Source: Oceanobacillus sp. CFH 90083
GTDB lineage: Bacteria; Bacillota; Bacilli; Bacillales; Amphibacillaceae
Assembly: GCF_009389585.1 (NCBI RefSeq)
Contig: NZ_VIYG01000015.1
Coordinates: forward strand, 28,527-78,171
Length of the DNA stretch: 49,645 nt
Direction of reading: 5' to 3'
A program made the position numbers and the translations under genes. How positions within the stretch are numbered: position 1 is the first letter of the stretch; the number at the start of each line of letters is the position of its first letter. This document shows, in pieces, positions 8,006 through 16,480 of the stretch. The notes below the pieces were generated by a model. That model saw only the letters and a list, made by a program, of their open reading frames with translations. It ran no database searches and was not told the origin of the DNA.

Positions 8006-8656
8006 TTAATGTTTTCCTTTGAAAATATTATCAATCTCATCCCGGTCAAAATCTAATATCCACTCATTATAGTTTTTATAAAAATCTTGTATTGTATCGG
8101 GCGAGGCAGCCAGCAAATCGCAGCCTCTATCATCATAAATGTGAAATATAGTGTTCTTGTTAACATTAATAAAATATACTCTATGAAATACACTTGGTCT
8201 TACTCCCATATCTTGATTGCAGATTGCTGTGAGCATAGGGATATATTTAAAGTCAGATGTTTTGCATTTCAAAATAAATCTATATGTTCTATATATTCCA
8301 CTCTCATCATCTTCTGGAAAAATATAAGGAATTGTATGTAGTTGTAATTTAGACAGGACTGCCTTCTCTTTTATATACTTAGAGAAGATATTTAATTTAC
8401 TCTTGAAAGCTGTGTGCTCTCCAAAGTTATTTACATCCAACACAATATAGACATCATTGCTTGGTAGGTGAATGGACTTAAATTAGGTAATAGCTCTTTT
8501 ATAAACTTCATCTAAATATGAATGGTTTTCATCAATTTTATTTGAATCATAATCCACACCTAATTCAAAACGAATACTTACATCCCAATTATAAAAAAGA
8601 GGCGGCCTAAGTTCTAAGTTGGGAAACTTTACTTCCATATATTTATCTAATGTCAT
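8006..8656 (-). pseudogene. DUF3885-family gene with one in-frame stop
   Basis: Two open stretches in the same frame are separated by a single TAA at 8483-8485. The first encodes PNLELRPPLFYNWDVSIRFE, the second MLTAICNQDMGVRPSVFHRV and IYDDRGCDLLAA, both hallmarks of DUF3885. Reading through gives ..VYKRAIT(stop)FKSIHLPSND.., where family members have Leu; TTA to TAA is one substitution. Total length of 216 codons equals a full-length member. Function of the family is unknown. The start ATG (8656) has a poor binding site, because the upstream sequence has been replaced by a GrpB fragment. Confidence 0.75.
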
Positions 8657-8761
8657 ATTTACCAATTTCCTCCTGTATTCTCTCTTTTTCTAATAAAAAT
8701 TTCTTTGACCAACTTTCTGTCCAGGGTACTAAAAAACCTCACCATTTGGTAATCCAAGCAT
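8643..8761 (-). pseudogene. 5' relic of a GrpB-family gene
   Basis: AGGAGGGG precedes ATG at 8761. The frame reads MLGLPNGEVF then TAG; restoring one T in the T6 run gives VPWTESWSKKFLLEKERIQE, the start of a GrpB-like nucleotidyltransferase (compare VDYTPEWNEEFIRVKKEL of the intact gene at 13746-14276). The relic ends by fusing into the start of the DUF3885 gene. Confidence 0.6.
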
Positions 8762-8790
8762 TATATTTCCCCTCCTATAAAAAAGGATAT

Positions 8791-9018
8791 TTAAATATCG
8801 GCATTTAAACAACAATGTAAATATTCGTTTAAAATTGTTTGTCCAGACGGATTATTTAGTACCTTACTGATCCATGCATCTCTTTCATAGCTAAGAATTT
8901 TCAAATCCCAACAACAAGCAATCAGCCCTGGGGGTTACATATTCAAATTCATTAGGTTTTTCATGTGCGGCTGCATATACATGATGTTTTAGCTCATTTT
9001 CATTTGTCCACCAGTCAA
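8791..9018 (-). pseudogene. Frameshifted gene remnant of unknown family
   Basis: One frame gives FFDWWTNENELKHHVYAAAH and continues to about 8905; a second frame continues with WDLKILSYERDAWISKVLNN and ends in TAA at 8791. The two parts join across one frameshift near the TGCTTGTTGTTGG stretch, and together resemble a small soluble protein of about 75 residues or more. No start codon is found and I do not recognise the family. Confidence 0.45.
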
Positions 9019-9028
9019 AAAAAATAAA

Positions 9029-9214
9029 AGTCGCCCCATCGAAGAAAATTTAATTGAAGTAGCAAAAAAAGAACAGGTTAAAGTATATCCAACCTTCAAA
9101 TATTGGGTGAATCACAACCAAATACGGTTTCCACTTTTAATGCTTGGATTCAGTGGATTAACTGAGGAAGAAATTGACGAAGGAATCAAAAAATTAAGTG
9201 AAGCTTGGTTTTAA
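9029..9214 (+). pseudogene. C-terminal fragment of a MocR (GntR/aminotransferase) regulator
   Basis: Sixty-one codons end in TAA and contain EVAKKEQVKVYPTFKYW and PLLMLGFSGLTEEEIDEGIK, the characteristic end of the aminotransferase-like domain of MocR regulators. The DNA-binding and catalytic parts are absent. It directly abuts the unknown remnant on the opposite strand at about 9020. Confidence 0.7.
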
Positions 9215-9482
9215 GGCACAAATAATCTGATACCTGAATTCCCTAATTTCCTTTTGAAAGATAATTAAATTCCTCCCGGCTACAGATTGAAATTTGACAA
9301 GAACATCTTTGTTTAGCTTCCATTTTATTATAATTGCTTATAAATATAAAGCAGGATTTATAAGTTAGAATCCATCTGATATGCTGTATCGTATAGTATA
9401 TTTTCTCCCGTTTTTCTGTCAATGAATTAATATTTATCACGAGTGTTGATTAATCAGTAATATCCAATAGAAACATGCTAAA
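9215..9482. other. Gene-free stretch, AT-rich
   Basis: A 65-codon minus-strand open frame (9243-9440) has no recognisable domain, a poor start and odd composition, and I do not regard it as a gene. Nothing else is seen. Confidence 0.4.
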
Positions 9483-9542
9483 AAGACACCTTTCTTGTAG
9501 TATGAAGTTACTATACAAACAAACTACGAAAGAGGTGTCCTT
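9483..9542. repeat. Imperfect inverted repeat, possible insertion-sequence end
   Basis: Arms 9483-9501 (AAGACACCTTTCTTGTAGT) and 9523-9542 are inverted copies with three differences around a 21-base loop. The right arm lies inside the start of the short decayed frame at 9502. The arrangement resembles an element end or a regulatory hairpin; there is no T-tail. Confidence 0.4.
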
Positions 9543-9673
9543 ATCGCATAAAATAGTTTCTGAAGAAGAAATAGCCGTTATTCAAGGTGCCCAACGGCTA
9601 TAAGGATACAGTACGAATAGCAGCAAAATACGTGGAACAACATGCAATTATTTTTTCACTAGCGTTTACTTGA
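9502..9673 (+). pseudogene. Short frameshifted relic, unidentified
   Basis: ATG at 9502 opens LSHKIVSEEEIAVIQGAQRL and stops at 9601; shifting by one base continues KDTVRIAAKYVEQHAIIFSL to TGA at 9671-9673. The 172-base length equals 57 codons plus one base. The junction with the inverted repeat suggests the first part of a mobile-element or operon gene, but I cannot name it. Confidence 0.35.
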
Positions 9674-10268
9674 TAAATTCAGCTTTAAGTAAATAGGTAA
9701 CATCATATTCTTCAAGCTCATTCATATGGCCCGCAGTATCTTCATAAAAATCTGTTGTGAGTGAACGGATACCATTTTCATCAAGAGAATAACCAATATT
9801 TGCTAATACTACTTTCCCATTATCTAAAGCTCCCTTTTCCGGAATATTTCCCCATACACTCGCCATATTCTCTAAGTCATTTAAATTTGTATCCGAACCA
9901 TTTATTGAAGTCACGCTCTCATTCGTACCAACTCCAATATTAAAGATATTATTGTTTTCACTACCGTTTTCTAAAAGTGTAAAAATAATTGAACCACTTT
10001 GCTCAACCTGTGTTGTCATATGTCCTAATCTATCGTCTACCAAATTACCTGATTCATATTTTTCAATCCATACAGCTATTTCTTTATATTCACTATCTAT
10101 ATTGAAATCAAATACAAATGATTTATCTGAAATAGTTGAAAGTATGGCGTCTTCTCTCTCTGTTAATTCACCAGCAGAAATAGTGTTTGCGTCCGTATCA
10201 TTTTGGCTGCAAGCAACTAAAGCTAATGCCGACAGTCCCATTATTAACATCATAAATATTCTTTTCAT
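9666..10268 (-). CDS. Predicted lipoprotein
   Basis: 200 residues. The signal peptide has a K-R n-region, a hydrophobic core (IFMMLIMGLSALALVAC) and a lipobox LVAC with Cys at about residue 20, followed by an acidic linker SQNDTDAN. The mature part is rich in D, E, N and T with no known domain; it should be anchored on the outer face of the membrane. Start ATG at 10268 has GGAGG 5 bases upstream, whereas the longer start overlaps that site. Upstream on the same strand is the broken XRE regulator. Function unknown. Confidence 0.7.
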   Translation of the reverse strand: MKRIFMMLIMGLSALALVACSQNDTDANTISAGELTEREDAILSTISDKSFVFDFNIDSEYKEIAVWIEKYESGNLVDDRLGHMTTQVEQSGSIIFTLLENGSENNNIFNIGVGTNESVTSINGSDTNLNDLENMASVWGNIPEKGALDNGKVVLANIGYSLDENGIRSLTTDFYEDTAGHMNELEEYDVTYLLKAEFIK

Positions 10269-10364
10269 TTTTTCCTCCATCGCCCTTTAAATTTGAAAAA
10301 ATCTTTCATATTTTATTTGGATATTTTTCAATACAAAATGAAGATAACTTATCCATCATTATAT

Positions 10365-10981
10365 TTATTCAATAAATTGTTTATACCATTCATCAACAAC
10401 ATATTGACCATAATAAGATCTAAAGATAGAAAGATACCCTTTTACAAAATGCTCCCAGTTTACAGCCAGACTTTTAAATTCTTTTCTGGAAAATAATAAA
10501 AAGATAATATTCCGATCTTCTTCAGGTATTTTCTCAAAATCAATAAAAACCATTGCTGCTGCTTTATTCCAGCCGACAATTCGGTAGTATTTATCTGAAA
10601 TAATAGTCGGGCAATGCTGAAGCTCCTGAAAAATTCTATTTAGAGAAGGAGTCATTAAAGAATCCCCTGCTTTATTCATAGTTGATGAATCTTCTGCTGC
10701 TCTTTCCCCGGAAGCAAGTGCATACAAATATTGCTTTTCATCTTTATTTAATCTTAAAGCATTTGCAACAGCATCTAACACAGAACCAGATACCTTAGTA
10801 TCCCTTCCCTGTTCAAGCCAAGTATACTATGTGGTACTTACTCCGGCTATTTGTGCTACCTTCGTAATCCGGGAGTTCTTCTTCTATTTCCTGCCGGCAG
10901 GTCAACCATCTGCGGATGAAGCTTGGCTCTCTTACTCTTTAAGAAATTGGCTAGCTCTAAAAGCCTTGTTTCTTTTTCCAT
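10365..10981 (-). pseudogene. Broken XRE-family regulator with MmyB-type ligand domain
   Basis: The C-terminal 138 codons are open and match the MmyB-like domain: LDAVANALRLNKDEKQYLYA, CPTIISDKYYRIVGWNKAAA, and the YRSYYG-type end. Upstream, from an ATG at 10981 with GAGGAGG 8 bases before it, the DNA-binding half can be read: METRLLELANFLKSKRAKL-type helix and PQMVDLPAGNRRRTPGLRR. It then fails: a short deletion shifts the frame where REEVAQIAGVS is expected, and a TGG-to-TAG change lies in the recognition region (expected TTWYTWLEQGRD). Two lesions make sequencing error unlikely. It was probably an autorepressor acting on the palindrome at 11000-11020. Confidence 0.75.
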
Positions 10982-10999
10982 TAGTTCTGCCTCCTCTTA

Positions 11000-11020
11000 C
11001 ATAGTATTAATTATACTATG
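11000..11020. promoter_or_regulatory. Perfect palindromic operator over the XRE gene promoter
   Basis: CATAGTAT-TAATT-ATACTATG is a perfect 8+5+8 palindrome. On the minus strand it contains TATAAT, placed 17 bp from TTACAA, giving a promoter for the XRE gene. The same palindrome lies 70 bp upstream of the divergent FabF relic, so the regulator probably controlled both directions. Confidence 0.55.
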
Positions 11021-11090
11021 ATAAATTCCAACTTGTAATGGGATAAAGTTGCAGTAAAATAAGGTGCAGATACAGTAAGGAGGAATTCTT

Positions 11091-11225
11091 ATAAACAGAG
11101 TAGTCATTACTGGTGCTGGTATTATTTCTGAAGGAATGAGAAAGCAGAAAATAAATATTGGTTTATCCAATTCATTTGGCTTTGGCGGGCATAATGCTAC
11201 CATCCTGCTGAAGAAATATGCATGA
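11091..11225 (+). pseudogene. FabF (3-oxoacyl-ACP synthase II) with large internal deletion
   Basis: AAGGAGG is followed 7 bases later by ATA-AAC and then NRVVITGAGIIS, the N-terminus of FabF. Directly in frame comes GLSNSFGFGGHNATILLKKY and TGA, the C-terminus with the conserved NSFGFGGHN active-site segment. About 370 codons with the catalytic Cys and His are missing. The expected ATG is ATA. A terminator follows. Recognition of both ends is strong; the remaining 44-codon frame cannot be a condensing enzyme. Confidence 0.75.
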
Positions 11226-11240
11226 CTTTAAAAAATATTT

Positions 11241-11292
11241 AGGGAGGATTTTCGTACATAATTTCTCTATACGAAGTTCCTCTCCTTTTTTT
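11241..11292 (+). terminator. Rho-independent terminator of the FabF relic
   Basis: Stem AGGGAGG.TTTTCGTA / TACGAAG..CCTCTCC followed by seven T. It lies 15 bases after the relic's stop codon. Confidence 0.75.
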
Positions 11293-11602
11293 GAATGATC
11301 ATCAAATCAAACCTGGTTTTCATCGGTAAATCCTTTATCCATTTTCAAATGCTCAGTTATCGTTATTTTCCATGTCATGCTTCTAATAAGAGAAAAATAA
11401 CCCTTTTAATATATTTGTATTTATATGTAGGTCTGGGTAGTATGGTTATTAACGCTAATGTATTATTAGAATATGAAGTCGTTGCATATTGAGGGATTTT
11501 TATTCAATAAAAATCTAAGAATTTGTTCAACCAATAGAATGAATTAGTGAGAAAAGAGATGGTAGATTTCCCCCAATAAAAATGAAAGGCAGGAGGACTT
11601 AA
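11293..11602. other. Gene-free stretch with a short palindrome
   Basis: No supported gene; a 65-codon open frame at 11295-11492 lacks a binding site and any domain. Positions 11495-11515 form a perfect palindrome (GATTTTTATT-C-AATAAAAATC) about 90 bases before the methyltransferase. AGGAGG lies just before 11603. Confidence 0.4.
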
Positions 11603-12484
11603 ATGGAGAATTATTATTGGGATACCCAAATAGAATACCTCAAAAGAACAAGAGAATTGTATTATAATGATGACTATTTAGAGTTTTTAGTGAGTAGAGT
11701 TTGGAAAATTACTAAACCAGTACATATAATTGATTTTGGTTGTGGATATGGATATTTAGGGCTTAAATTACTTCCTCTTTTACCAAAAGGTTCTAAATAT
11801 ACAGGGGTAGATAAGGGACAACAACTGATTAATAAGGCGATAGAGTATTTTCATCATCTTCCATATGAAACGGAATTCTTTGTAGCAGATACAAATGAGA
11901 TAGAATTAAAGAGAGAGTACGACATTGCTGTTTGTCATGCTTTTTTATTACACATGTCTGAAACCAAAAGAATGCTTCAAACAATGATAGATTCTATTGT
12001 TAACAACGGAAGAATTATTTGTTTTGAACCACATTGGATTTCAGGTATGTCATCATATGAGCTTGAAGGATATGAGCAATCACAGCTTGTTCCTCTTGGT
12101 ATTCTACAGAGATTATTTGAAGATAGTGCAAACAAAACTGGTAAAAATGGAAATGTTGGAGCAAAAGTGCCTCAATATCTATCTGAATTGGACGTGAAAA
12201 ATATTGAATGTCGAGTTAGTGATAAGGTCAATTTCCTCCATCCTGATATGAATCAACAAGATAAACAAAAATTATTTCATTCGCTTAAAGAAGATGGAGT
12301 AGGTGGAGAACCTGTTCATAAAGATCAGTTTATTGAAAGTATGCAAAAACGAGGAGGCACAGTTAAGGAAGCACAGAAACAATTTGAGGCCGAATTATTA
12401 TTTTCACAGGTATTTAACATGCATTCCTCTTTAATATACGCTCCCAGTATGAAAATTACTTTTGGAGAGATTAAAAAATCGTAA
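11603..12484 (+). CDS. Class I SAM-dependent methyltransferase
   Basis: 293 residues. Motif I is IIDFGCGYGYLGLKLLPLL at about 43-61, followed by YTGVDKGQQLI as motif II (Asp binding the ribose of SAM) and CHAFLLHMSETKRML at motif IV. The C-terminal 130 residues are an extension that I cannot name. AGGAGG is 7 bases before ATG, and a terminator follows. The substrate is unknown; in some Bacillaceae similar proteins sit alone. Confidence 0.8.
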   Translation: MENYYWDTQIEYLKRTRELYYNDDYLEFLVSRVWKITKPVHIIDFGCGYGYLGLKLLPLLPKGSKYTGVDKGQQLINKAIEYFHHLPYETEFFVADTNEIELKREYDIAVCHAFLLHMSETKRMLQTMIDSIVNNGRIICFEPHWISGMSSYELEGYEQSQLVPLGILQRLFEDSANKTGKNGNVGAKVPQYLSELDVKNIECRVSDKVNFLHPDMNQQDKQKLFHSLKEDGVGGEPVHKDQFIESMQKRGGTVKEAQKQFEAELLFSQVFNMHSSLIYAPSMKITFGEIKKS

Positions 12485-12524
12485 TGAAACGAAACATCTT
12501 TAGTTCTTATTTAATAAACAGTTG

Positions 12525-12565
12525 CAAAAAATAAGGATCATCAAATTGATGGTCTTTATTTTTTG
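12525..12565. terminator. Bidirectional terminator
   Basis: Long A/T-flanked stem (AAAAAATAAGGATCATC / GATGGTCTTTATTTTTT) with few mismatches lies between the methyltransferase (plus) and the SDR gene (minus), so it can serve both. Confidence 0.7.
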
Positions 12566-12636
12566 AGTAACTGCTTAGAATATTATATTAATATTGTTAT
12601 ATAATCTATAAAAACTTTAAGCTTAGCTACTCCTCT

Positions 12637-13449
12637 TTAAGATCTCCACCGCGCAAATCCTCCTTCTGAATTAATCACTTGCCCTGTGATCCAGGAAGCT
12701 TCATCAGTTAATAGCCAACCTATGAGATTAGCCGTATCATTGGGGGTACCGAAACGATTAAATGGAAATTTACTTCTTATCTCTTTCCATGTATTTTCTG
12801 TTAAATAACCCGTATCTACAGGGCCTGGATTCACTGCGTTGATTGTAATATTTTTATCTGCTAGTTCATCAGATAAAGTAAGGACGATTTCTGCTAACCC
12901 ACCTTTTGAAGAAGCATAAGCTACTTCTCCAGGCATAGGACCTTGTTGTTGTCCAGAGGTCATAAAAATAACCTTGCCCATAGTTTTGTCTGGTGAGTGT
13001 TGTTTCATAAATGATTGGGTAAGTAACAAAGAAGAACGCGTATTTATAATATAGTGTTTGTCAATCATCTCTGCTGTTAACTCTTCTAAAAAACCATCTG
13101 AACCACTCAAGGCATGATTACAAACTAAACCATCTATGTACCCACAATGTTTATTTATTTCTTTGAACAATTCTTCAGGAGCAGAAACATCCATAAAGTT
13201 TCCTTTAAACTCATGAAATGTTGCGTCTTCTACAAGCTCTGCTTTAATTCCCTCTATCACAGCTTCTAGATCATCAGCTCCCCATTCTTGTTCTTGATCA
13301 TGCGCTTGATGATGATGAATAATAACAGAAGCTCCAAGAGCAGCTGCTTTCCTGGCAATAGCGTATCCTATGCCAGATCTTCTGCTAACCCCCGTAATCA
13401 AGAATTTTCTTCTTTTTAAAGGATATTGCTCCCTTGTCAGTTCGCTCAT
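12637..13449 (-). CDS. SDR-family oxidoreductase
   Basis: 270 residues, classical short-chain dehydrogenase/reductase. The NAD(P)-binding TGVSRRSGIG is at 19-28, N111 lies in the NHA motif (usually NAG), the catalytic Ser is at about 165 (MTSG), and Y178-x3-K182 is in VAYASSKGG. The C-terminal PGPVDTGY is also conserved. GGAGGGG precedes ATG. It probably reduces a carbonyl or oxidises an alcohol; the substrate is unknown. The HHHQAHDQEQEW insert after strand 2 is seen in a Bacillus SDR subgroup. Confidence 0.85.
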   Translation of the reverse strand: MSELTREQYPLKRRKFLITGVSRRSGIGYAIARKAAALGASVIIHHHQAHDQEQEWGADDLEAVIEGIKAELVEDATFHEFKGNFMDVSAPEELFKEINKHCGYIDGLVCNHALSGSDGFLEELTAEMIDKHYIINTRSSLLLTQSFMKQHSPDKTMGKVIFMTSGQQQGPMPGEVAYASSKGGLAEIVLTLSDELADKNITINAVNPGPVDTGYLTENTWKEIRSKFPFNRFGTPNDTANLIGWLLTDEASWITGQVINSEGGFARWRS

Positions 13450-13745
13450 AACTTTCTCCCCTCCAAAATATAGCTTATAAAGGATTTGAAGTGCTTATAA
13501 ATTTACCTAACTTCGAAAACGTTTTACATACATTTATTTTAGCATACAATGTGGGCTTAAAGAGTAAAAGTAAGCTGACTCCACATATACATTACTTAAA
13601 AATTATTATTTCTATTTCAAGCGTCCTTCTACTTTGATTCTACTTTTCTCAAGTTCCAAAGGAAAACTCTTGATTTAAAATGATATACTCCCTTTATAGT
13701 AGACAAAGAAATAATAAATCACAAATGGCGCATATCAATTAAAGT

Positions 13746-14276
13746 TTAACCGGTTCTCTTTTTAAAAATATCTTTAACAAATTCCTCCTTGAAATCAGTA
13801 TATTCCTTGACTCCTGTGGAAGACTTTTTTAGATATTTCAACTTTATTTTTAAATACTGTTTTCTTGCTGTTTCATCTAAATTTAAATAATCCTTAAAGA
13901 AAATCAGGTTGTTCCACAGCTCCTTTTGATATTCAACCAAGTGGATATAATGAGTTTTTACTTCATAGGTATCATCAGTAAATTTTGCTAACACAATTTC
14001 TCCCGGTCTCTCAACTTTCAATCTCAGGAAACCCGCTCTAGTAAAATCTTTAAATAAGGATTTATCTACCTTACTCAAATCATCAACACCTGCTAATATA
14101 TCTATGATTGGTTTTGCTGACATCCCTTTAATTGCTGTACTGCCAATATGCTGAATACGATTTTCACCAAGATTTGTGTTTTCCACTAACTCTTTTTTCA
14201 CTCTAATAAATTCTTCGTTCCATTCAGGTGTATAATCCACTAGTCTTACTTCGTCTCTCTTTAGACCTAATTCCAT
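13746..14276 (-). CDS. GrpB-family nucleotidyltransferase-fold protein
   Basis: 176 residues. IQHIGSTAIKGMSAKPIIDI is the family hallmark, followed by TRAGFLRLKVERPG and THYIHLVEYQKELWNNLIFF. GrpB relatives (UPF0157) adopt a nucleotidyltransferase fold; a proven reaction is lacking for most. Start: ATG at 14276 with GAGGTG upstream; a longer GTG start would lie inside that site. Part of a second, broken GrpB gene is at 8643-8761. Monocistronic. Confidence 0.85.
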   Translation of the reverse strand: MELGLKRDEVRLVDYTPEWNEEFIRVKKELVENTNLGENRIQHIGSTAIKGMSAKPIIDILAGVDDLSKVDKSLFKDFTRAGFLRLKVERPGEIVLAKFTDDTYEVKTHYIHLVEYQKELWNNLIFFKDYLNLDETARKQYLKIKLKYLKKSSTGVKEYTDFKEEFVKDIFKKRTG

Positions 14277-14739
14277 GGCTTTCACCTCTCATATTTTGTC
14301 ATAAAATTATTATTTTTCATTTTACCATAAAATTGAATTTTTTCTTAAAACACAATATGAATGTTTAGTAAAGCAGTAAGATATTTGAGGGATAATGGAA
14401 TGGGTTCTTCATGTTATAGTGATCAATTGTAAGTATTCAATAATCAGGATTTCTGCAAGCTTCGTTTAAATGGTCGCCTCCCTCTATATAGGTAGATTTT
14501 TGGGAATCAAACTCTTTTGTAGTATGCTATCTAATAAAACTGCTAGCCATTACCCCTGCCAGTTTAATTTCAGCTTGTTTTTTCTTATACCAATAACAAT
14601 TAATTAAAACTAGAACGTAATAAAGTTATTTAAGAATTAATTTCTTCGAGGCTCCCTGCCCCATCCTTCATTCAAAAATTCTGCTTTCCTAATAGTATCG
14701 TGGTATCATGGAATAAAAAAGGTAGGAGTTGCATGTACG
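14277..14739. other. Gene-free stretch
   Basis: No gene or clear RNA structure is seen. A short minus-strand frame near 14530-14610 (CYWYKKKQAEIKLAGVMASS) might be debris, but it is too short to name. The binding site for the peptidase at 14740 is GGTAGGAG, about 11 bases from the start. Confidence 0.35.
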
Positions 14740-15993
14740 ATGGTTCGAGGGAAATATGAGCTTTTTAATGAAGAACAATTGAAAAAGTATGCAGAGCTCG
14801 CTGTACGGACGGGTGTAAATGTGCAAAAGAATCAATTAGTGATTATCCATAGTGACATAGAAAATGCTACATTTGCACGTCTAATCCAGACAGCTGCTTA
14901 TGATGCGGGAGCTTCAAATGTGGTTATCGATTGGGCAGATGAACAGTCTGCCAAAGAATTTTATTTACATGCAGCAGATGATGCCATCGATCACTTTCCC
15001 GACTGGCAAGCTGCCCGCTTTAAAGAATGGGACGAGGCGGGTGCTGCTTATATTCATGTTATTTCTGAAAAACCAGATATTTTTAAAGATATTTCCCCAG
15101 AACGAATGAGCCGCTTCCAAAAAGCCTATCGCACAAAGTTAAAGGCTCATTATGCAAAGACTAGGTCCTACGAGGTACGCTGGTGTCTTCTGGCTGTCCC
15201 GAATGTTGTCTGGGCAACGAAGGTATTTCCCCACTTAAGTAAAGAAGAAGCGCTGCAATCATTATGGCAATTAATCCTACAAGGAGCTCGGGCAGATGGA
15301 AAGAACCCTATAAAAGACTGGGAAAATCATGACAGCGCCTTCGAGTCACGGAAAAAAATCCTAAACGACAGCCAGTTTAAAACACTGCATTTTACGAATA
15401 GCCTAGGAACTGATTTATTTGTTGGCATGCCTAAAAATCACCTCTATATCGGCGGGGCTGTTACAGACAAAAAGGGAATACCGTTCTTTCCGAACATTCC
15501 TACAGAAGAAATATTTTCTGCTCCTCATAAAAATAAAGTAAATGGCAAACTAGTAGCCACTAAACCACTTATCTATAGCGGAAGCGTCATCGATGATTTC
15601 TACCTAATCTTTAAAGATGGACGAATTACTGACTATTATGCCGCTACTGGGCAGGAAGTGTTACAAAGTCTTATCGAAACAGATGGAGGTTCATGTTATC
15701 TAGGTGAAATTGCCTTGGTCTCTAACAATTCTCCTCTTTCTCATGCAGATACGCTCTTTTACAACACTTTGTTTGATGAAAATACAACCTGTCATATTGG
15801 AATCGGAAATGCCTCCCCTTCTACCCTTCAAAATAGCAGCAACCTATCGGAGGAAGAGTTGAAGGAAGCAGGTCTTAATACTTCACTCCTGTTAGTCAAT
15901 GTGACCTTTGGTACTGAAGATATGAAAGTAGTGGGTATTAAAGAAAATGGAAGCGAAGTTCTGCTAATGGAGGATGGGGATTTTCAATGTTGA
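14740..15993 (+). CDS. M29-family aminopeptidase homologue lacking two metal ligands
   Basis: 417 residues, thermophilic-metalloprotease (M29; AmpS/aminopeptidase T) fold and length. Conserved elements are present: GARADGKNPI, then NIPTEEIFSAPHK (E256 region), GEIALV (E323), and FYNTLFDENTTCHIGIG (H352). In the family a H-V-D-F-M-I-G segment follows the N-x-S motif and supplies His and Asp metal ligands (His376/Asp378 in aminopeptidase T numbering). Here the segment is L385-V-N387-V-T-F-G, so both are replaced. Either the enzyme is inactive, binds one metal, or has another role. The tail ends in Cys. The gene stands alone. Confidence 0.8.
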   Translation: MVRGKYELFNEEQLKKYAELAVRTGVNVQKNQLVIIHSDIENATFARLIQTAAYDAGASNVVIDWADEQSAKEFYLHAADDAIDHFPDWQAARFKEWDEAGAAYIHVISEKPDIFKDISPERMSRFQKAYRTKLKAHYAKTRSYEVRWCLLAVPNVVWATKVFPHLSKEEALQSLWQLILQGARADGKNPIKDWENHDSAFESRKKILNDSQFKTLHFTNSLGTDLFVGMPKNHLYIGGAVTDKKGIPFFPNIPTEEIFSAPHKNKVNGKLVATKPLIYSGSVIDDFYLIFKDGRITDYYAATGQEVLQSLIETDGGSCYLGEIALVSNNSPLSHADTLFYNTLFDENTTCHIGIGNASPSTLQNSSNLSEEELKEAGLNTSLLLVNVTFGTEDMKVVGIKENGSEVLLMEDGDFQC

Positions 15994-16450
15994 TTTAGCT
16001 ACTTCTAAAAAACGGAGGAAAAGGATTTCTGATACCTTATGCTTAGTTCCATTCAAGTTAAATTCCTTATAGCAGCAATTGTCATTAACTTAATTGCAAA
16101 GAACAAATTTAGGAAGATGGCATACTCTACTTTTCGGACTGGGATATATGTAAAAAAATGAGCAGGATGATAGTAAACGTTACTATATAGAATCGAATAG
16201 GAGGCGGTAACGAACCGTCTCTCTCGCACCGCCATATTGGTGAAACTTAAATTCAACGTTTTTTTGCTATCTATACTGTAAATTCTTCAGTCCTTATGCT
16301 GTCCAATATTGGTTGCTAAGGACTGCTGACGATTTGGCCACTATGCCTTCTATGTTTGTTTTTCTACTATAGCTTTTCGCTCATATGAAATCGTATTTAT
16401 GTAATAAACCACTAAAGCTACACAGTTTTCACAGCATGAACTCCTACTAG
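15994..16450. other. Gene-free stretch with a GC-rich hairpin
   Basis: No supported gene. Positions 16203-16233 form GGCGGT / ACCGCC with a 19-base loop (AACGAACCGTCTCTCTCGC) that stands out from the AT-rich surroundings. There is no T-tail, so it is not a simple terminator. The 67-codon minus-strand open frame across it (16053-16256) has no domain that I can support. Confidence 0.4.
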
Positions 16451-16480
16451 AGAAAAATATTAACTCTCTGTACACCGCTT

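Noticed and set aside
9243..9440. 65-codon minus-strand open frame
   Set aside because: No domain, weak start signal, cysteine- and isoleucine-rich composition unlike neighbouring proteins; lies between relics.
11295..11492. 65-codon plus-strand open frame after the FabF terminator
   Set aside because: No ribosome binding site, no recognisable domain, and AT-rich sequence easily gives such frames.
16053..16256. 67-codon minus-strand open frame across the GC-rich hairpin
   Set aside because: No family recognised and the hairpin makes its reading accidental-looking; kept only as a hairpin finding.
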